Positions 17,948 through 26,168 are shown, counted from the stretch's first letter. The stretch is DNA of 42,436 nucleotides from Candidatus Obscuribacterales bacterium (GCA_019745505.1 JAIETE010000140.1:1-42436), one strand, 5' to 3'. Translations and numbers: made by a program. Notes: a model not told the origin generated them from the sequence alone.

Positions 17948-19234
17948 GTGGAAAACGCGGCACCGGAGAATTGTCAAAATTGTTTTCGACCGTTTCCGGA
18001 AGGGACCGCCCCGGGACAATCGCAGAGCGTGGGCTCCGCTCAAGTCCAACCCAGGGACAAAACCCAATGGTTTTCACTGTGTCGTTGTGACCGTCCTTTT
18101 GCTCCCAGTACGAACTTTTCGATCGACATTTGCTGCGCATGCAACCGGCGAATTGCCGCCAATATTGCACCAGGTCCGAAGCACGTTGACTTGTGCAGTT
18201 GCATGGAAAGAAAGCCCAAGCAGGTTCCGACCCATTTGAAGCCGAATGAGGTCGACGCCGTCAGCCTGGATTTATCAACGGTCGGACTGTCGGCCGCGAA
18301 TTTCCCTTCTGAAAGATATTCACCACTTGCACTTTTGGGTTTCAGCAAAAGAGCCACGACAATACTGGCCAGGGACAGAACCCGCGGCACGAAAGTTGCT
18401 GTTAAATGTTTCAAAAAGGTCGCTGCTGAGATGCAATCGATCTTTCAGAGTGAAGTGAAGAAAAACCAGCAGCTTACACACACGAATATAGTCAAAATCG
18501 TTGACGCCGGGTTCCACAATGGTAAAGCACCATATCTGGTGACAGAGTACAAGGATGGTTTCAATGTGGAACAGTGCTTGGCTCTCTATGGTATTCCAAG
18601 TTTTGACGTGGCGGTAAAAGTGATGCTGTCGCTCTGTGAGGCCCTTCTCTATGCTCAAAAGCAGGGAGTCTGGCATAAAGATATCCGGCCGGGAAATGTC
18701 ATATTCTTTGATGACATGAATGCGGAGCCGTCTGTTTTCATTACCGATTTTGCTTTGCCCAAGATAAGGGCCGGCGAGGGAATGATCGATTCAAATGACG
18801 CAATCTGGATGTCGGCTGACGAAGCGCGCAATATGGAGTACACCGAAAGGTCCGAGGTCTATTCCATTGGAATGATTGGCTATTCACTGTTGACCGGTCG
18901 CCCTCCGTTTCGAGATGGCGACATGCAAGAAATCAAAAACATGCATGCGCTGAAACTGCCGCCAAAGATTTCGGATTTGAACTTCGACAACAAGAGACCG
19001 AAAGATCTGGAGGAGATAATCGTCAAATGCCTGGAAAAAGATCCGAATTATCGATTTGAAACCGTGACCAAGCTGCAAGAACGCCTGGAGATTTTTCCTC
19101 GCAGAGTGCAGATGCAAATCAATGCAGTGCTGGCAGCAAGAAAGAGAAAGAAAATCATGCTTATCGCTTCAATTGCTGCAGCCGTAATTTCGGTGGTTGG
19201 CGCTGTCGGTTTTTTTGTATTGCGCGGGCATTGA
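17948..19234 (+). CDS. Zinc-finger, tail-anchored Ser/Thr kinase, atypical
   Basis: The start is chosen as GTG 17948, with GGAGTGG at 17935-17941; a TTG at 17933 is possible. The product is 428 aa. The first 95 residues carry paired cysteines (CQNC, CRC, CCAC, CSC), probably two zinc-binding knuckles. The kinase domain spans about 123-375. It has Lys153 (VAVK), Glu169, WHKDIRPGN (Asp245, Asn250) and DFA in place of DFG at 267-269. The glycine loop is replaced by GFSKRATT and the APE region by SADEA. The catalytic residues remain, so it may be active but slow, or act as a pseudokinase scaffold. A C-terminal hydrophobic segment (about 403-425) anchors it in the membrane, facing the cytosol. It lacks the PH-like region of the other two kinases. 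Confidence 0.83.
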   Translation: MENAAPENCQNCFRPFPEGTAPGQSQSVGSAQVQPRDKTQWFSLCRCDRPFAPSTNFSIDICCACNRRIAANIAPGPKHVDLCSCMERKPKQVPTHLKPNEVDAVSLDLSTVGLSAANFPSERYSPLALLGFSKRATTILARDRTRGTKVAVKCFKKVAAEMQSIFQSEVKKNQQLTHTNIVKIVDAGFHNGKAPYLVTEYKDGFNVEQCLALYGIPSFDVAVKVMLSLCEALLYAQKQGVWHKDIRPGNVIFFDDMNAEPSVFITDFALPKIRAGEGMIDSNDAIWMSADEARNMEYTERSEVYSIGMIGYSLLTGRPPFRDGDMQEIKNMHALKLPPKISDLNFDNKRPKDLEEIIVKCLEKDPNYRFETVTKLQERLEIFPRRVQMQINAVLAARKRKKIMLIASIAAAVISVVGAVGFFVLRGH

Positions 19235-19261
19235 AGTTGTTATTTCGCGCACTCGAATCTT

Positions 19262-19918
19262 TCAATGATTGCATACCGGCAGCAGATTCGCTGAGTTGAA
19301 CATCGTGGATGGTGCAATGACGGTTTCGCCTAGAGGAACATTGGCTCCATATCTCTCTGCCAGCAGCTGTTTGACGACTTTCGAATCGAGGTCGAAATCG
19401 CCCAACTTTTGCAAATGACCAACTTCGATGTTTAAGGACTCCTTATACATCTTCCAGACGAGCTCAGAACAATAAATGCGCTGGTCTGACCATTCAAAGT
19501 ACGGATCGTAAGGCTTGCCTTCGAATCTTTTCCAGACTGCTTTCAATTTTTCGATGGATTGCTGTGGGAGTTTGTTTGGACTCTTCAATCTCTTGATCGA
19601 ATAATGCGCATCGACTCCGCTTTCGATCCAAGCGCCGATCGGTGTTTTGACCACTGGTCCGACCGCCTCATAAACATACCAGCCATCTTTTTCGAGAAAT
19701 ATAATTCCTACGTGAGAAATTTGAGAGTGTGTGGCTTGATGAATCGCAGCGCTCTGGCGTGACTTTGATGCCTGGAAAATGATGTCTCCGTCCTGCAGAG
19801 GCTCAGAGGGAGTGAAGCGATGCTCAACGCCGGCGACAGAAAAATATGCAGAGATCGCAACAGATATTGCGGCCGTCATCATGCACAGTGCCAAGGCATA
19901 TTTTCTTTGTATGACCAC
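19262..19918 (-). CDS. YiiX/YebB-type permuted papain-like cysteine hydrolase
   Basis: A 218-aa protein with an N-terminal hydrophobic segment (about 7-29) that acts as signal or anchor, so the domain lies outside the cytosol. The fold is the circularly permuted NlpC/P60 group (C92-like). It opens with LQDGDIIFQ, then SHVGII carries His69, YEAVG carries Glu84, and YCSELV carries Cys150. Such enzymes hydrolyse amide or ester bonds in cell-wall peptides or lipids; the substrate is unknown. The start is GTG 19918; the ribosome site is weak. The gene converges with the zinc-finger kinase gene with 27 bases between and diverges from the CULT gene. Confidence 0.82.
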   Translation of the reverse strand: MVIQRKYALALCMMTAAISVAISAYFSVAGVEHRFTPSEPLQDGDIIFQASKSRQSAAIHQATHSQISHVGIIFLEKDGWYVYEAVGPVVKTPIGAWIESGVDAHYSIKRLKSPNKLPQQSIEKLKAVWKRFEGKPYDPYFEWSDQRIYCSELVWKMYKESLNIEVGHLQKLGDFDLDSKVVKQLLAERYGANVPLGETVIAPSTMFNSANLLPVCNH

Positions 19919-20055
19919 TCTTCATTCTCGCGTGTGGGTAGGAGCAAATATAGCGCCTTGGCAGTTTCACTTCATTGCCCGGACCAACAGTTCGGCAACT
20001 GATGGTAGTTGCTTATTTCGCCCGGCTAATTCCATATAGACACAGGCTCGAATAC

Positions 20056-20061
20056 TATAAT
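20056..20061 (+). promoter_or_regulatory. Possible -10 box (TATAAT) before the CULT gene
   Basis: A perfect TATAAT hexamer lies 52 bases before the CULT protein start, in the divergent intergenic region. No recognisable -35 hexamer sits at the right distance, so this is a weak prediction. Confidence 0.3.
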
Positions 20062-20113
20062 GAAGTGTTGCAATAGTGGCGGCGAACTACTCAATTTTTT
20101 GTGAGTTGTATGT

Positions 20114-20455
20114 ATGAACAACAGCATTTCGATTGAGACCGATGAAGTCACAGATGTGCAGACGCAAAAGAAGGTGCGATGCAAGAATTGCGAGCACGAG
20201 ATAACCAGCCCGTCGCTGGCAATACAGCCGCACGAACATACGTTTCGCAATCCTGCCGGCTATTCTTTTCACGTTCTTTGCTACAGCGATGCTCCCGGTG
20301 CAGCCAATGTAGGCGATGCAACAACGGATGCGAGTTGGTTTGCGAATTATGCATGGACCTTTGCTGTATGTGCTCAGTGCCACTATCATCTTGGTTGGTG
20401 GTACAGCGGCAAGGACCGATTTGCCGGACTGATTGCCACAAGGTTGATGCGTTAG
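20114..20455 (+). CDS. Stand-alone CULT-domain (cereblon-like) protein
   Basis: A 113-aa protein that is essentially one CULT domain, the ligand-binding fold of eukaryotic cereblon and small bacterial relatives. Zinc ligands are Cys23/Cys26 (CKNC) and Cys86/Cys89 (CAQC). Three cage tryptophans sit at Trp75, Trp81 and Trp95, with the same 6 and 14 residue spacing I recall for human cereblon. HTFRNPAGYSFHVLCY and CHYHLGWWY are typical family segments. The domain binds cyclic-imide or uridine-like ligands in studied examples; the natural bacterial ligand is uncertain. There is no signal peptide, so it is cytosolic. It stands alone between the YiiX-type hydrolase and the HTH gene. Confidence 0.88.
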   Translation: MNNSISIETDEVTDVQTQKKVRCKNCEHEITSPSLAIQPHEHTFRNPAGYSFHVLCYSDAPGAANVGDATTDASWFANYAWTFAVCAQCHYHLGWWYSGKDRFAGLIATRLMR

Positions 20456-20652
20456 TAATTTTCTGTTTTGTCACTGGAGTCGCCCCAGTGGGTGATGCTT
20501 GCCTGAAAACCCTTGCTGTACAGGCGTAAGCGCCGTTTGCCGTTCTACATTAAATTACTTTTTTCGCCGGTCGAGCCGTTACCGCGAGAAAAAGCGAAGG
20601 CAATTCTCATATATGGGCCGAGCTGTACGATTTTTTAGGAGACCTGTGGCAG

Positions 20653-21180
20653 ATGCGAATTCGAAAAGTTGAGGTACTGGCGGTGCCGGTACTCGAGTCG
20701 CATATTGAGGCAATGCGCCTGATTGCCGAGCAGCGCATGATTTCAATTGATAGATTGGCGTCAGAGATGATCGCCAAAGAAACACAAAGGCAGCGCAAAT
20801 TACTTGGAGCGGGCGCCGGTGTTGCTGCTGGCGATGGCGCGGGCAATGTTAAAGCTCCGGCGAAATCCGCCAAGAAGAGGGCGGAATCAGATGCTCCGGA
20901 AGATACGCTATTGCGCAATATCGGCAAGCAGATAAGATTGCGCCGTTTACTGATGGGAATGAGTCAGGCTGAGCTGAGTAAAAAAGCTGGTTTTAGCCGT
21001 GCCTTTATCGTCGATGTTGAAAGTGGAAATAGAAGTATTGGCTTGGACAATCTCTATCATCTAGCTTCCATGCTGGAGATCGATGGTTCGCATCTGGTCC
21101 ATTTGGCAGAGCAGATGTCTGTAGACCCGAATGCTAAGAACGAAGTGATTGATTGCGGAACTGCAGATCCGCAAGAATGA
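20653..21180 (+). CDS. XRE-type HTH regulator with N-terminal extension
   Basis: A 175-aa protein; ATG 20653 follows AGGAG at about 20638, a rather long spacing. Residues 90-144 are a Cro/C1-type helix-turn-helix (MSQAELSKKAGFSRAFIVDV with RRLLMG before and ESGNRS after). Residues 1-45 show a short strand followed by two helices (VEVLAVPVLESHIEAMRL, then ISIDRLASEMIAKE), a pattern like ribbon-helix-helix proteins. The two parts are joined by a Gly/Ala/Lys-rich linker (about 50-80). DNA-binding transcriptional regulation is the likely role; targets and ligand are unknown. It follows the CULT gene on the same strand at 197 bases, so separate transcription is likely. Confidence 0.82.
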   Translation: MRIRKVEVLAVPVLESHIEAMRLIAEQRMISIDRLASEMIAKETQRQRKLLGAGAGVAAGDGAGNVKAPAKSAKKRAESDAPEDTLLRNIGKQIRLRRLLMGMSQAELSKKAGFSRAFIVDVESGNRSIGLDNLYHLASMLEIDGSHLVHLAEQMSVDPNAKNEVIDCGTADPQE

Positions 21181-21189
21181 CTGTCTAAA

Positions 21190-21210
21190 ACGCCGACGTT
21201 GGTCGGGCGT
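21190..21210. terminator. Possible bidirectional terminator hairpin
   Basis: ACGCCGAC and GTCGGGCGT pair with a single-base bulge around a short loop, immediately between the convergent HTH and ChdC genes. Towards the minus strand it is followed by TTTTAGA, which supports termination of the chdC transcript. Plus-strand support is weak. Confidence 0.4.
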
Positions 21211-22074
21211 CTATCTCATTGCCGGTTCCAGGCGCGAATTCAATTCGGCGACCTTGTTGCCATCCAGGTAGGTGCCGAGTTGATCGAGCGAGAACTGCAC
21301 GCCCGAGTAGAAGTCTCCGAAGATGCCGTACTTCGCGCTTGCCTCGTCGAATCTCATCTCGTAAATCAGTTTTTTGAATACAAGCGGATCGTCGGCATAG
21401 AGGTCGACGCCCCATTCGAATTTGTCGTAACCGATGGAGCCGGATATTACCTGAGTTACCTGTCCATGGAAGGTTCTGCCGATTTTGCCATGATCAAGCA
21501 TCAGGCGAGCTCGGTCAGCAAAGGGAAGTGTGTACCAGTTGACTTCCTCTCCGCGTTTTTTGTCCATCGGATAAAAGCAAACATAGCGGCGTTGGGGAAT
21601 GCGAGCCCACAAGCGACCTGCATGATGCGGCACCTTTTCCTGCTCTTTGAGAAGCTCGTCGAAAGCCTTGTTCCATTCTTCGGAATGCGGCTTGAGACCC
21701 TTTTCAGCCAATCCGGCATGGATTTTGCCTGTGGCGTCATAGAGTCCGAGTTCTAGTATCGAAACATAGGATGTTGCCGGTGTAATGAATTCCGACAGGC
21801 GCAATCTGTCGATGACGGTTTGCGCATGTGCCAGTCCTTCGTAATTCTTGCTGTAGTGGGTGAGCATCAGGTCGGCTTTGTGCCCAACCATTTGCGCCAA
21901 CCCAACATCCGTGTCTTCGGAATTTTTCAGGGCGTTGAGAGCGTCGGTCGCTTGTTCGACGATTTTGGCTCTCTCTGTCTGGGCCAGTTCGTCCCACGCC
22001 AACCGGTCGAAGGCGAACATGCGGTGAAGAATCCACCAGCTGTCGAGAGATTCGGGGACATCAGGGTGACGCAT
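21211..22074 (-). CDS. chdC: Coproheme decarboxylase (HemQ/ChdC)
   Basis: A 287-aa protein of the chlorite dismutase superfamily in the HemQ/ChdC branch. Visible family residues are YPMDKKR (Tyr168, the radical-bearing Tyr position, and Lys172/173), the proximal heme ligand in MLDHGKIGR (His195), and distal Gln208 in VTQVISGS. ChdC has Gln there, whereas true chlorite dismutases have Arg. FEWGVDL and YEMRFDE also match. The enzyme performs the last step of the coproporphyrin-dependent heme pathway, turning coproheme into heme b by two peroxide-dependent decarboxylations in the cytosol. ATG 22074 has AAGGAG eight bases before it. No other heme gene lies nearby. Confidence 0.9.
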   Translation of the reverse strand: MRHPDVPESLDSWWILHRMFAFDRLAWDELAQTERAKIVEQATDALNALKNSEDTDVGLAQMVGHKADLMLTHYSKNYEGLAHAQTVIDRLRLSEFITPATSYVSILELGLYDATGKIHAGLAEKGLKPHSEEWNKAFDELLKEQEKVPHHAGRLWARIPQRRYVCFYPMDKKRGEEVNWYTLPFADRARLMLDHGKIGRTFHGQVTQVISGSIGYDKFEWGVDLYADDPLVFKKLIYEMRFDEASAKYGIFGDFYSGVQFSLDQLGTYLDGNKVAELNSRLEPAMR

Positions 22075-22227
22075 AGTCCTGGCTCCTTGGCAACGCTTTT
22101 ATACGGATTAAAGACTAATCCATAAATGCCTTGGATTCGGCGGATGCTAAGCAAGTTTTTGCATTCGGCTTGATAAAAGTGTCCGGCAATGCCCTGATTG
22201 GCGCGATATCCGGAAATCTAAAACCAA

Positions 22228-22719
22228 TCAAATCCGCTGGAAATTCCAGGAAACAAGCTTTCCGTCCTTAAAGGGGGCGATACCGTGAAACATCTTGGGA
22301 GATTCGTCGAAGACCATATCCAGCCACAATCTGTCACTTTCCCAAAGATTCAGGGCGGAGATTTTTTCTATTTCTATCCACTCGAGAGCTCCTTCGGCAT
22401 TGCCTTCGTGGGCTGCTCCACTGTATGCGTCTACACGAAAGATGAACCCGAACCAGGCTTCGTCGTTTTTGCCAAAGCCTGGCCAGCTAATGGTTCCACG
22501 CAGTTTGATATCTGTCGCAGTTAGCCCCGATTCCTCTTGAATCTCCCTGACCAAGCCGGAAATGATATCTTCGCCGTCAGAGATTTTTCCGCCCAGCCCG
22601 TTGTATTTGCCGTAGTGCAAGTCATCGGGCCTGGTATTCCGGTGAATCATCAGCACCGACTTCTTGTCCGGCGAAAGGATGTATGCGAGCGTTGCGAGAA
22701 TGGGTGTATAGGCCGTCAT
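22228..22719 (-). CDS. Nudix hydrolase (MTH1/MutT-like)
   Basis: A 163-aa protein with a complete Nudix box at residues 44-66: Gly44, Glu50, then REIQEESGL (Arg58, Glu59, Glu62, Glu63, Gly65), which binds the metal. The sequence around it (HYGKYNGLGGKI before, and a WPGFGKNDEAWFGFIF strand after) resembles the NUDT1/MTH1 type that removes oxidised purine triphosphates. Other nucleoside diphosphate-linked substrates are possible. It lacks signal or membrane segments and acts in the cytosol. It is on the same strand as chdC, 153 bases upstream of it; coregulation is possible but not shown. Confidence 0.88.
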   Translation of the reverse strand: MTAYTPILATLAYILSPDKKSVLMIHRNTRPDDLHYGKYNGLGGKISDGEDIISGLVREIQEESGLTATDIKLRGTISWPGFGKNDEAWFGFIFRVDAYSGAAHEGNAEGALEWIEIEKISALNLWESDRLWLDMVFDESPKMFHGIAPFKDGKLVSWNFQRI

Positions 22720-23019
22720 TTTCCGGCTGGTCCTGCCTTTCTATGGTCGTTTCGGGCACTTGCGAATCTTTGCACGCGCTAATCTCGGCAAATCCGACAG
22801 CACCGAATCATAACACCTCGTTTTTTCCAATCAAAGTGCGCTCCGAGAGGCGCTCGGGCAGTTGGCACCGTATGCGGTATCGAAGCCGATTCTTGCCCGG
22901 CTGCCGGTATAAATCACGAAATTGGGTGATTGCATTGAAAAGCCTCTGCTGTACGATTGCCTTAAGTCGATAGTCATAAGTAATATTTTGAACCTCCTTC
23001 GCGCCTACCGGAGTGGCAG
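22720..23019. other. Intergenic region, nothing recognised
   Basis: About 300 bases between the divergent Nudix gene and the TPR-like gene. It should contain both promoters. I see no convincing promoter hexamers, hairpin, repeat or coding frame with a ribosome site. Confidence 0.5.
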
Positions 23020-23367
23020 ATGCACGTTCTTATCGCGCGTGAAATCGAGAGACTGAGAAGTTTTTCTTGTCGCTGCCAGGAGCGTAATGATTTTCTTACG
23101 TCGTATTGGAGTCTCAAGCGAGTTTTGGATATTGCCGATAAAGACTCTTTAGGTTGCGAGTGTTACGCAGATATTCTGGTTGAGCTGGGCCTTGTTTGTA
23201 TGACCTTAAGAAAGGTCGCCGAGGGTAAGTCGTATTTCACCAACGCACTTACTCTATACAGAGAAATCTATCCGGAGAGTGGTTTTCCGGTTCAAGAGTG
23301 TATTTCGCGCATAGAACAGGCTGAAACAGGCGTGCCAGCTCAGTCTCAGGCTACTCTTCGCAGCTGA
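23020..23367 (+). CDS. Small TPR-like helical protein
   Basis: A 115-aa protein; ATG 23020 has GGAG at 23010-23013, six bases before it. The sequence forms alternating helices with spacing like two to three TPR units (ERNDFLTSYWSLKRVLDIA, then YADILVELGLVCMTLRKV, then GKSYFTNALTLYREIYP). It is rich in cysteine (four) for its size, without a zinc-ribbon pattern. There is no signal peptide. A binding or adaptor role is all that the fold allows; the partner is unknown. It lies 243 bases before the response regulator on the same strand. Confidence 0.55.
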   Translation: MHVLIAREIERLRSFSCRCQERNDFLTSYWSLKRVLDIADKDSLGCECYADILVELGLVCMTLRKVAEGKSYFTNALTLYREIYPESGFPVQECISRIEQAETGVPAQSQATLRS

Positions 23368-23610
23368 GTTTCTGGCACTAAACAAACTTATGCTTTGCCC
23401 CGAATTTGCTATACCGCGTGATTTGCTTGCCTTTGTTTATCGAGCGAAAGAGGCATAACCTGGACAAATTCGGACTTTTTCATCATCATGGATTACAGGC
23501 GGTAAATTGCATACGTGCTAAGAAAGAAGCAAATGCGACGGTGGGAGAACACGATCGCTTTCACCCTTAACTCAGTGTCGAACTGTCTGACTCGATGATT
23601 GGAATGAGAT

Positions 23611-24042
23611 ATGCCAGTATTACTAGTGGTTGAAGCCGATCTTGCCCAACGAGAGCTAATCTCGGCTTTACTTGAGAAATTCGAATATTCTGCAGTGTTT
23701 GTGGACTCAGCTGAAGAGGCATTGAGAGCCGTATCAAACTCCGAAATTGTTTTTGACGCAATTCTCATCGACTTGCGATTGCCGCAATCAAATGAAATTG
23801 AAACAGCAAGAGCAATTCGCCAGTTAGAGCGAGAGAAAGGTCGAAAGACGCCGCTGATTGCCACTACTGCTTGTGTTTCGGAATGGGAGCGCATCGATGG
23901 GCACAATCTTTGCGCTGATGATTGTCTTAGTAAGCCTTTCCAGCCTGAGGACTTGCGGCGGATGCTCTTGAAGTGGACTTACAATCCGGCACGTCCAAAC
24001 TTGAGAATTCTTCCACCGAGCAGATCCCTGGAAAGCGCTTAG
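23611..24042 (+). CDS. Single-domain response regulator
   Basis: A 143-aa protein consisting of one receiver (CheY-like) domain and a short Pro/Arg-rich tail. The phospho-acceptor is Asp54 (ILIDLRLP), the conserved Lys is Lys108 (LSKPF) and the switch Thr is Thr85/86 (IATTA). The acidic pocket near the N-terminus is Glu8-Ala9-Asp10 instead of the usual two adjacent acids, so metal binding may be altered. No output domain is attached, so it must act by protein contact or phosphorelay. No histidine kinase is encoded in the window. A GGAATGAG purine stretch precedes ATG 23611. Confidence 0.87.
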   Translation: MPVLLVVEADLAQRELISALLEKFEYSAVFVDSAEEALRAVSNSEIVFDAILIDLRLPQSNEIETARAIRQLEREKGRKTPLIATTACVSEWERIDGHNLCADDCLSKPFQPEDLRRMLLKWTYNPARPNLRILPPSRSLESA

Positions 24043-24052
24043 TGGTAAAGTC

Positions 24053-25957
24053 CTATTCTCGTATAGACGAGATTTTTACCCATACTAGATAACCGATCAG
24101 TGCGATAACCAGAAGGGCGCAGCTGATGTATTTCAAGAGAATGATAGTTGCATTCGGCGGAGTACTTTGCGCTATGCCTAATGTGGCAGTGGCGAACCTT
24201 TTTGCCGTCGACTTATCTTCCGGTCGTTGCGTAATGCCACTCGCCAACGACACTACTAGTGGTTCGTTGGTTGTGGGGCAGATAATCAATTCGCCTTTTC
24301 TGTTGTAGGCATGTAAGTACGCGAATTGGCATTGAACAGGTTGGTTTGGCAATTCAATGCGTCCGTATGGTTTGTTAATTACAGAAAGCATTGCAACTGT
24401 TCCCGGCTCTGGCGTGGTCTCTTGCCCAAAGCTATCACCTCTTAACATGCGAGCATCGAGTTTTTTATCTTTGATTTTGCTGTCTAAAGAGTACGTGTCA
24501 ACCGAATAGGCACTTACTGGCTCGACTTTGTTCGTGCATGGATTGCGATATGAATAGAGTGTTTTCACCTCGCGGGCAATCGGGTATCTATGATTGTTTT
24601 GATAAAACGCTTGAGCTTCTGCTGCTACCTTGTTCATCGCCCTTACAGTACTTGTTTCTGGAGAATGTTCATCCAGGAATTTAATACCTGTAGGATCTTG
24701 CAGACCATCTTCGAAGGGCGTCAGCCAAAGGCAGTTCTGGTATTCTCCTTTTAGTAGGCGAAGCTCGTCGGAAAATGAGCCTTTCCAGATTCGCGGACGA
24801 ACTTTCCCTTTCAAACCCGACCCCATAAGTGTGAGTCCGTCTCTTTCGACGCTGATAATCACCGAGCTGTCGATAGTGGAAAAGACCTTTCCAACAAGTG
24901 ATTGAACAAAGGCAGGAAGCTCTTTGGATGAGGGTTCGTTGACCAGAGACGTGACGAAGCATCCGAAAACCACAGCGCAAATCGCCAGTGGCGCAAGTCT
25001 TGTCAAACGTCTTGTCCAAGATCTGTCGTCTTTGATCGCTTTGTCCAGCTCTGCTGTCGACTGAGTCTTGAAATACGAACGTGCCGAACCTCGCAATGCA
25101 TTTTGTGGGTGTATGGCGAGGTCAGACCAGTCTCTTCCCGAATTGTTCTCATTGCCCGTCTTGTTGGCGGAGAGTGGGAGCGAAGACCTCGCATTCGACA
25201 CGTGATCGGCGGTGCGAAATTCTTTGTCAATTTCCTCTTCTACAGCAGCACTATCCTGCGGCGAGGCAGAGGTGCTTGCATCGAATCTTGCATATTCTCC
25301 GGTCTCGAGTTCATTCGATAGTAGGTCGGCTGCTGATTCTTCCGGTGCTTCCGGTGCAAATGATTGCTGGGGCTGGTTAAGTTCCGCATGTGAAGTGCGC
25401 AGCGGTCTTTTGCTTGCATCCCGCGAGACGAGCACTGCCTGTGTAGATGGTGTGTGTGTACCTTCGGCTTCCGATTCAGGAGGGGCTGCCCCCAGGGCTT
25501 CTTTCATCTCGCGCTTCAAATGCTGAAGCGCATTCTTGTCTCCACCTGTCTTTATCAGCCATGTGGCGTAATTTCCAATCACCGATTTTCTAATCGCGTG
25601 ATGTAGAGGCAGTAAGGATGTTGCCAGCTTGTGGGCTATTTTGAACTCAATCTCCGCTTCGCCTTGCTGATCGCAATTGTCGTGCGCCTTTGCCAGCTTC
25701 AAGTAGGTGATGATTTTATCTGCGTCATGGCTGCCGTTTTGGTCTTGCAATTCGAGCAGAGCTTCGTAAGTTGCCAGAGACTCTTTGTATTGCGATGCTC
25801 TCTGCTGGCTGGCTCCGAGCTTTTTTAAGAGCTCGATTCTTTCGCTTTTCGCGTTGCTATTGAGCATCATCAAGAGCTTGCCGTATTTCTGGCATGCTTC
25901 ATCGAAGTTGCCGGCACGAAACTCCAAATCCGCATCAGTCTCTGCTTCCGTCACCAT
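24053..25957 (-). CDS. TPR membrane protein with extracytoplasmic domain
   Basis: Annotated from ATG 25957 (634 aa); a GTG five codons upstream is the alternative, and neither start has a well-placed ribosome site. Residues 1-150 are TPR helices. A low-complexity acidic and Ser/Ala-rich stretch (about 155-300) follows, then a membrane segment (about 320-340), a roughly 270-residue domain outside the membrane, and a last membrane segment (about 607-628). The outer domain has AEAQAFYQNNHRYP and a cysteine pair, faintly like the pilin-type periplasmic fold, but this is weak. The TPR part would lie in the cytosol. It could link a cytosolic partner to an envelope process. I do not recognise the family. 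Confidence 0.7.
   Translation of the reverse strand: MVTEAETDADLEFRAGNFDEACQKYGKLLMMLNSNAKSERIELLKKLGASQQRASQYKESLATYEALLELQDQNGSHDADKIITYLKLAKAHDNCDQQGEAEIEFKIAHKLATSLLPLHHAIRKSVIGNYATWLIKTGGDKNALQHLKREMKEALGAAPPESEAEGTHTPSTQAVLVSRDASKRPLRTSHAELNQPQQSFAPEAPEESAADLLSNELETGEYARFDASTSASPQDSAAVEEEIDKEFRTADHVSNARSSLPLSANKTGNENNSGRDWSDLAIHPQNALRGSARSYFKTQSTAELDKAIKDDRSWTRRLTRLAPLAICAVVFGCFVTSLVNEPSSKELPAFVQSLVGKVFSTIDSSVIISVERDGLTLMGSGLKGKVRPRIWKGSFSDELRLLKGEYQNCLWLTPFEDGLQDPTGIKFLDEHSPETSTVRAMNKVAAEAQAFYQNNHRYPIAREVKTLYSYRNPCTNKVEPVSAYSVDTYSLDSKIKDKKLDARMLRGDSFGQETTPEPGTVAMLSVINKPYGRIELPNQPVQCQFAYLHAYNRKGELIICPTTNEPLVVSLASGITQRPEDKSTAKRFATATLGIAQSTPPNATIILLKYISCALLVIALIGYLVWVKISSIRE
24057..24077 (+). 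terminator. Terminator of the response-regulator gene, inside convergent coding end
   Basis: TCTCGT (24057-24062) and ACGAGA (24067-24072) form a 6-bp stem with an ATAG loop, followed directly by TTTTT. It starts 15 bases after the response-regulator stop and lies within the last codons of the opposing TPR membrane gene. The stem is short, so termination strength is uncertain. Confidence 0.45.
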
Positions 25958-26168
25958 AGAATTATCGAGCACCTGCTGGTAGTGGGACGCGCGGAAACAG
26001 ACAAAACTCCCAAGAATTTCGTCTAATTCCCCAAGTGAATATTTCTATTATGTCAACGGAGTTTCCGTCGGACATCACTCCAAAAGGCTATTTTAGGCGG
26101 TCACTTCCGTCATACTTTACAGGAAGCGAATCGGCGCTTCGCCTGAATCTCTGGGGCTTTTGAAGCTT

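Noticed and set aside
22683-22973. Open frame in the Nudix/TPR-like intergenic region
   Set aside because: It starts inside the opposite-strand Nudix gene, has no ribosome site and an unnatural composition.
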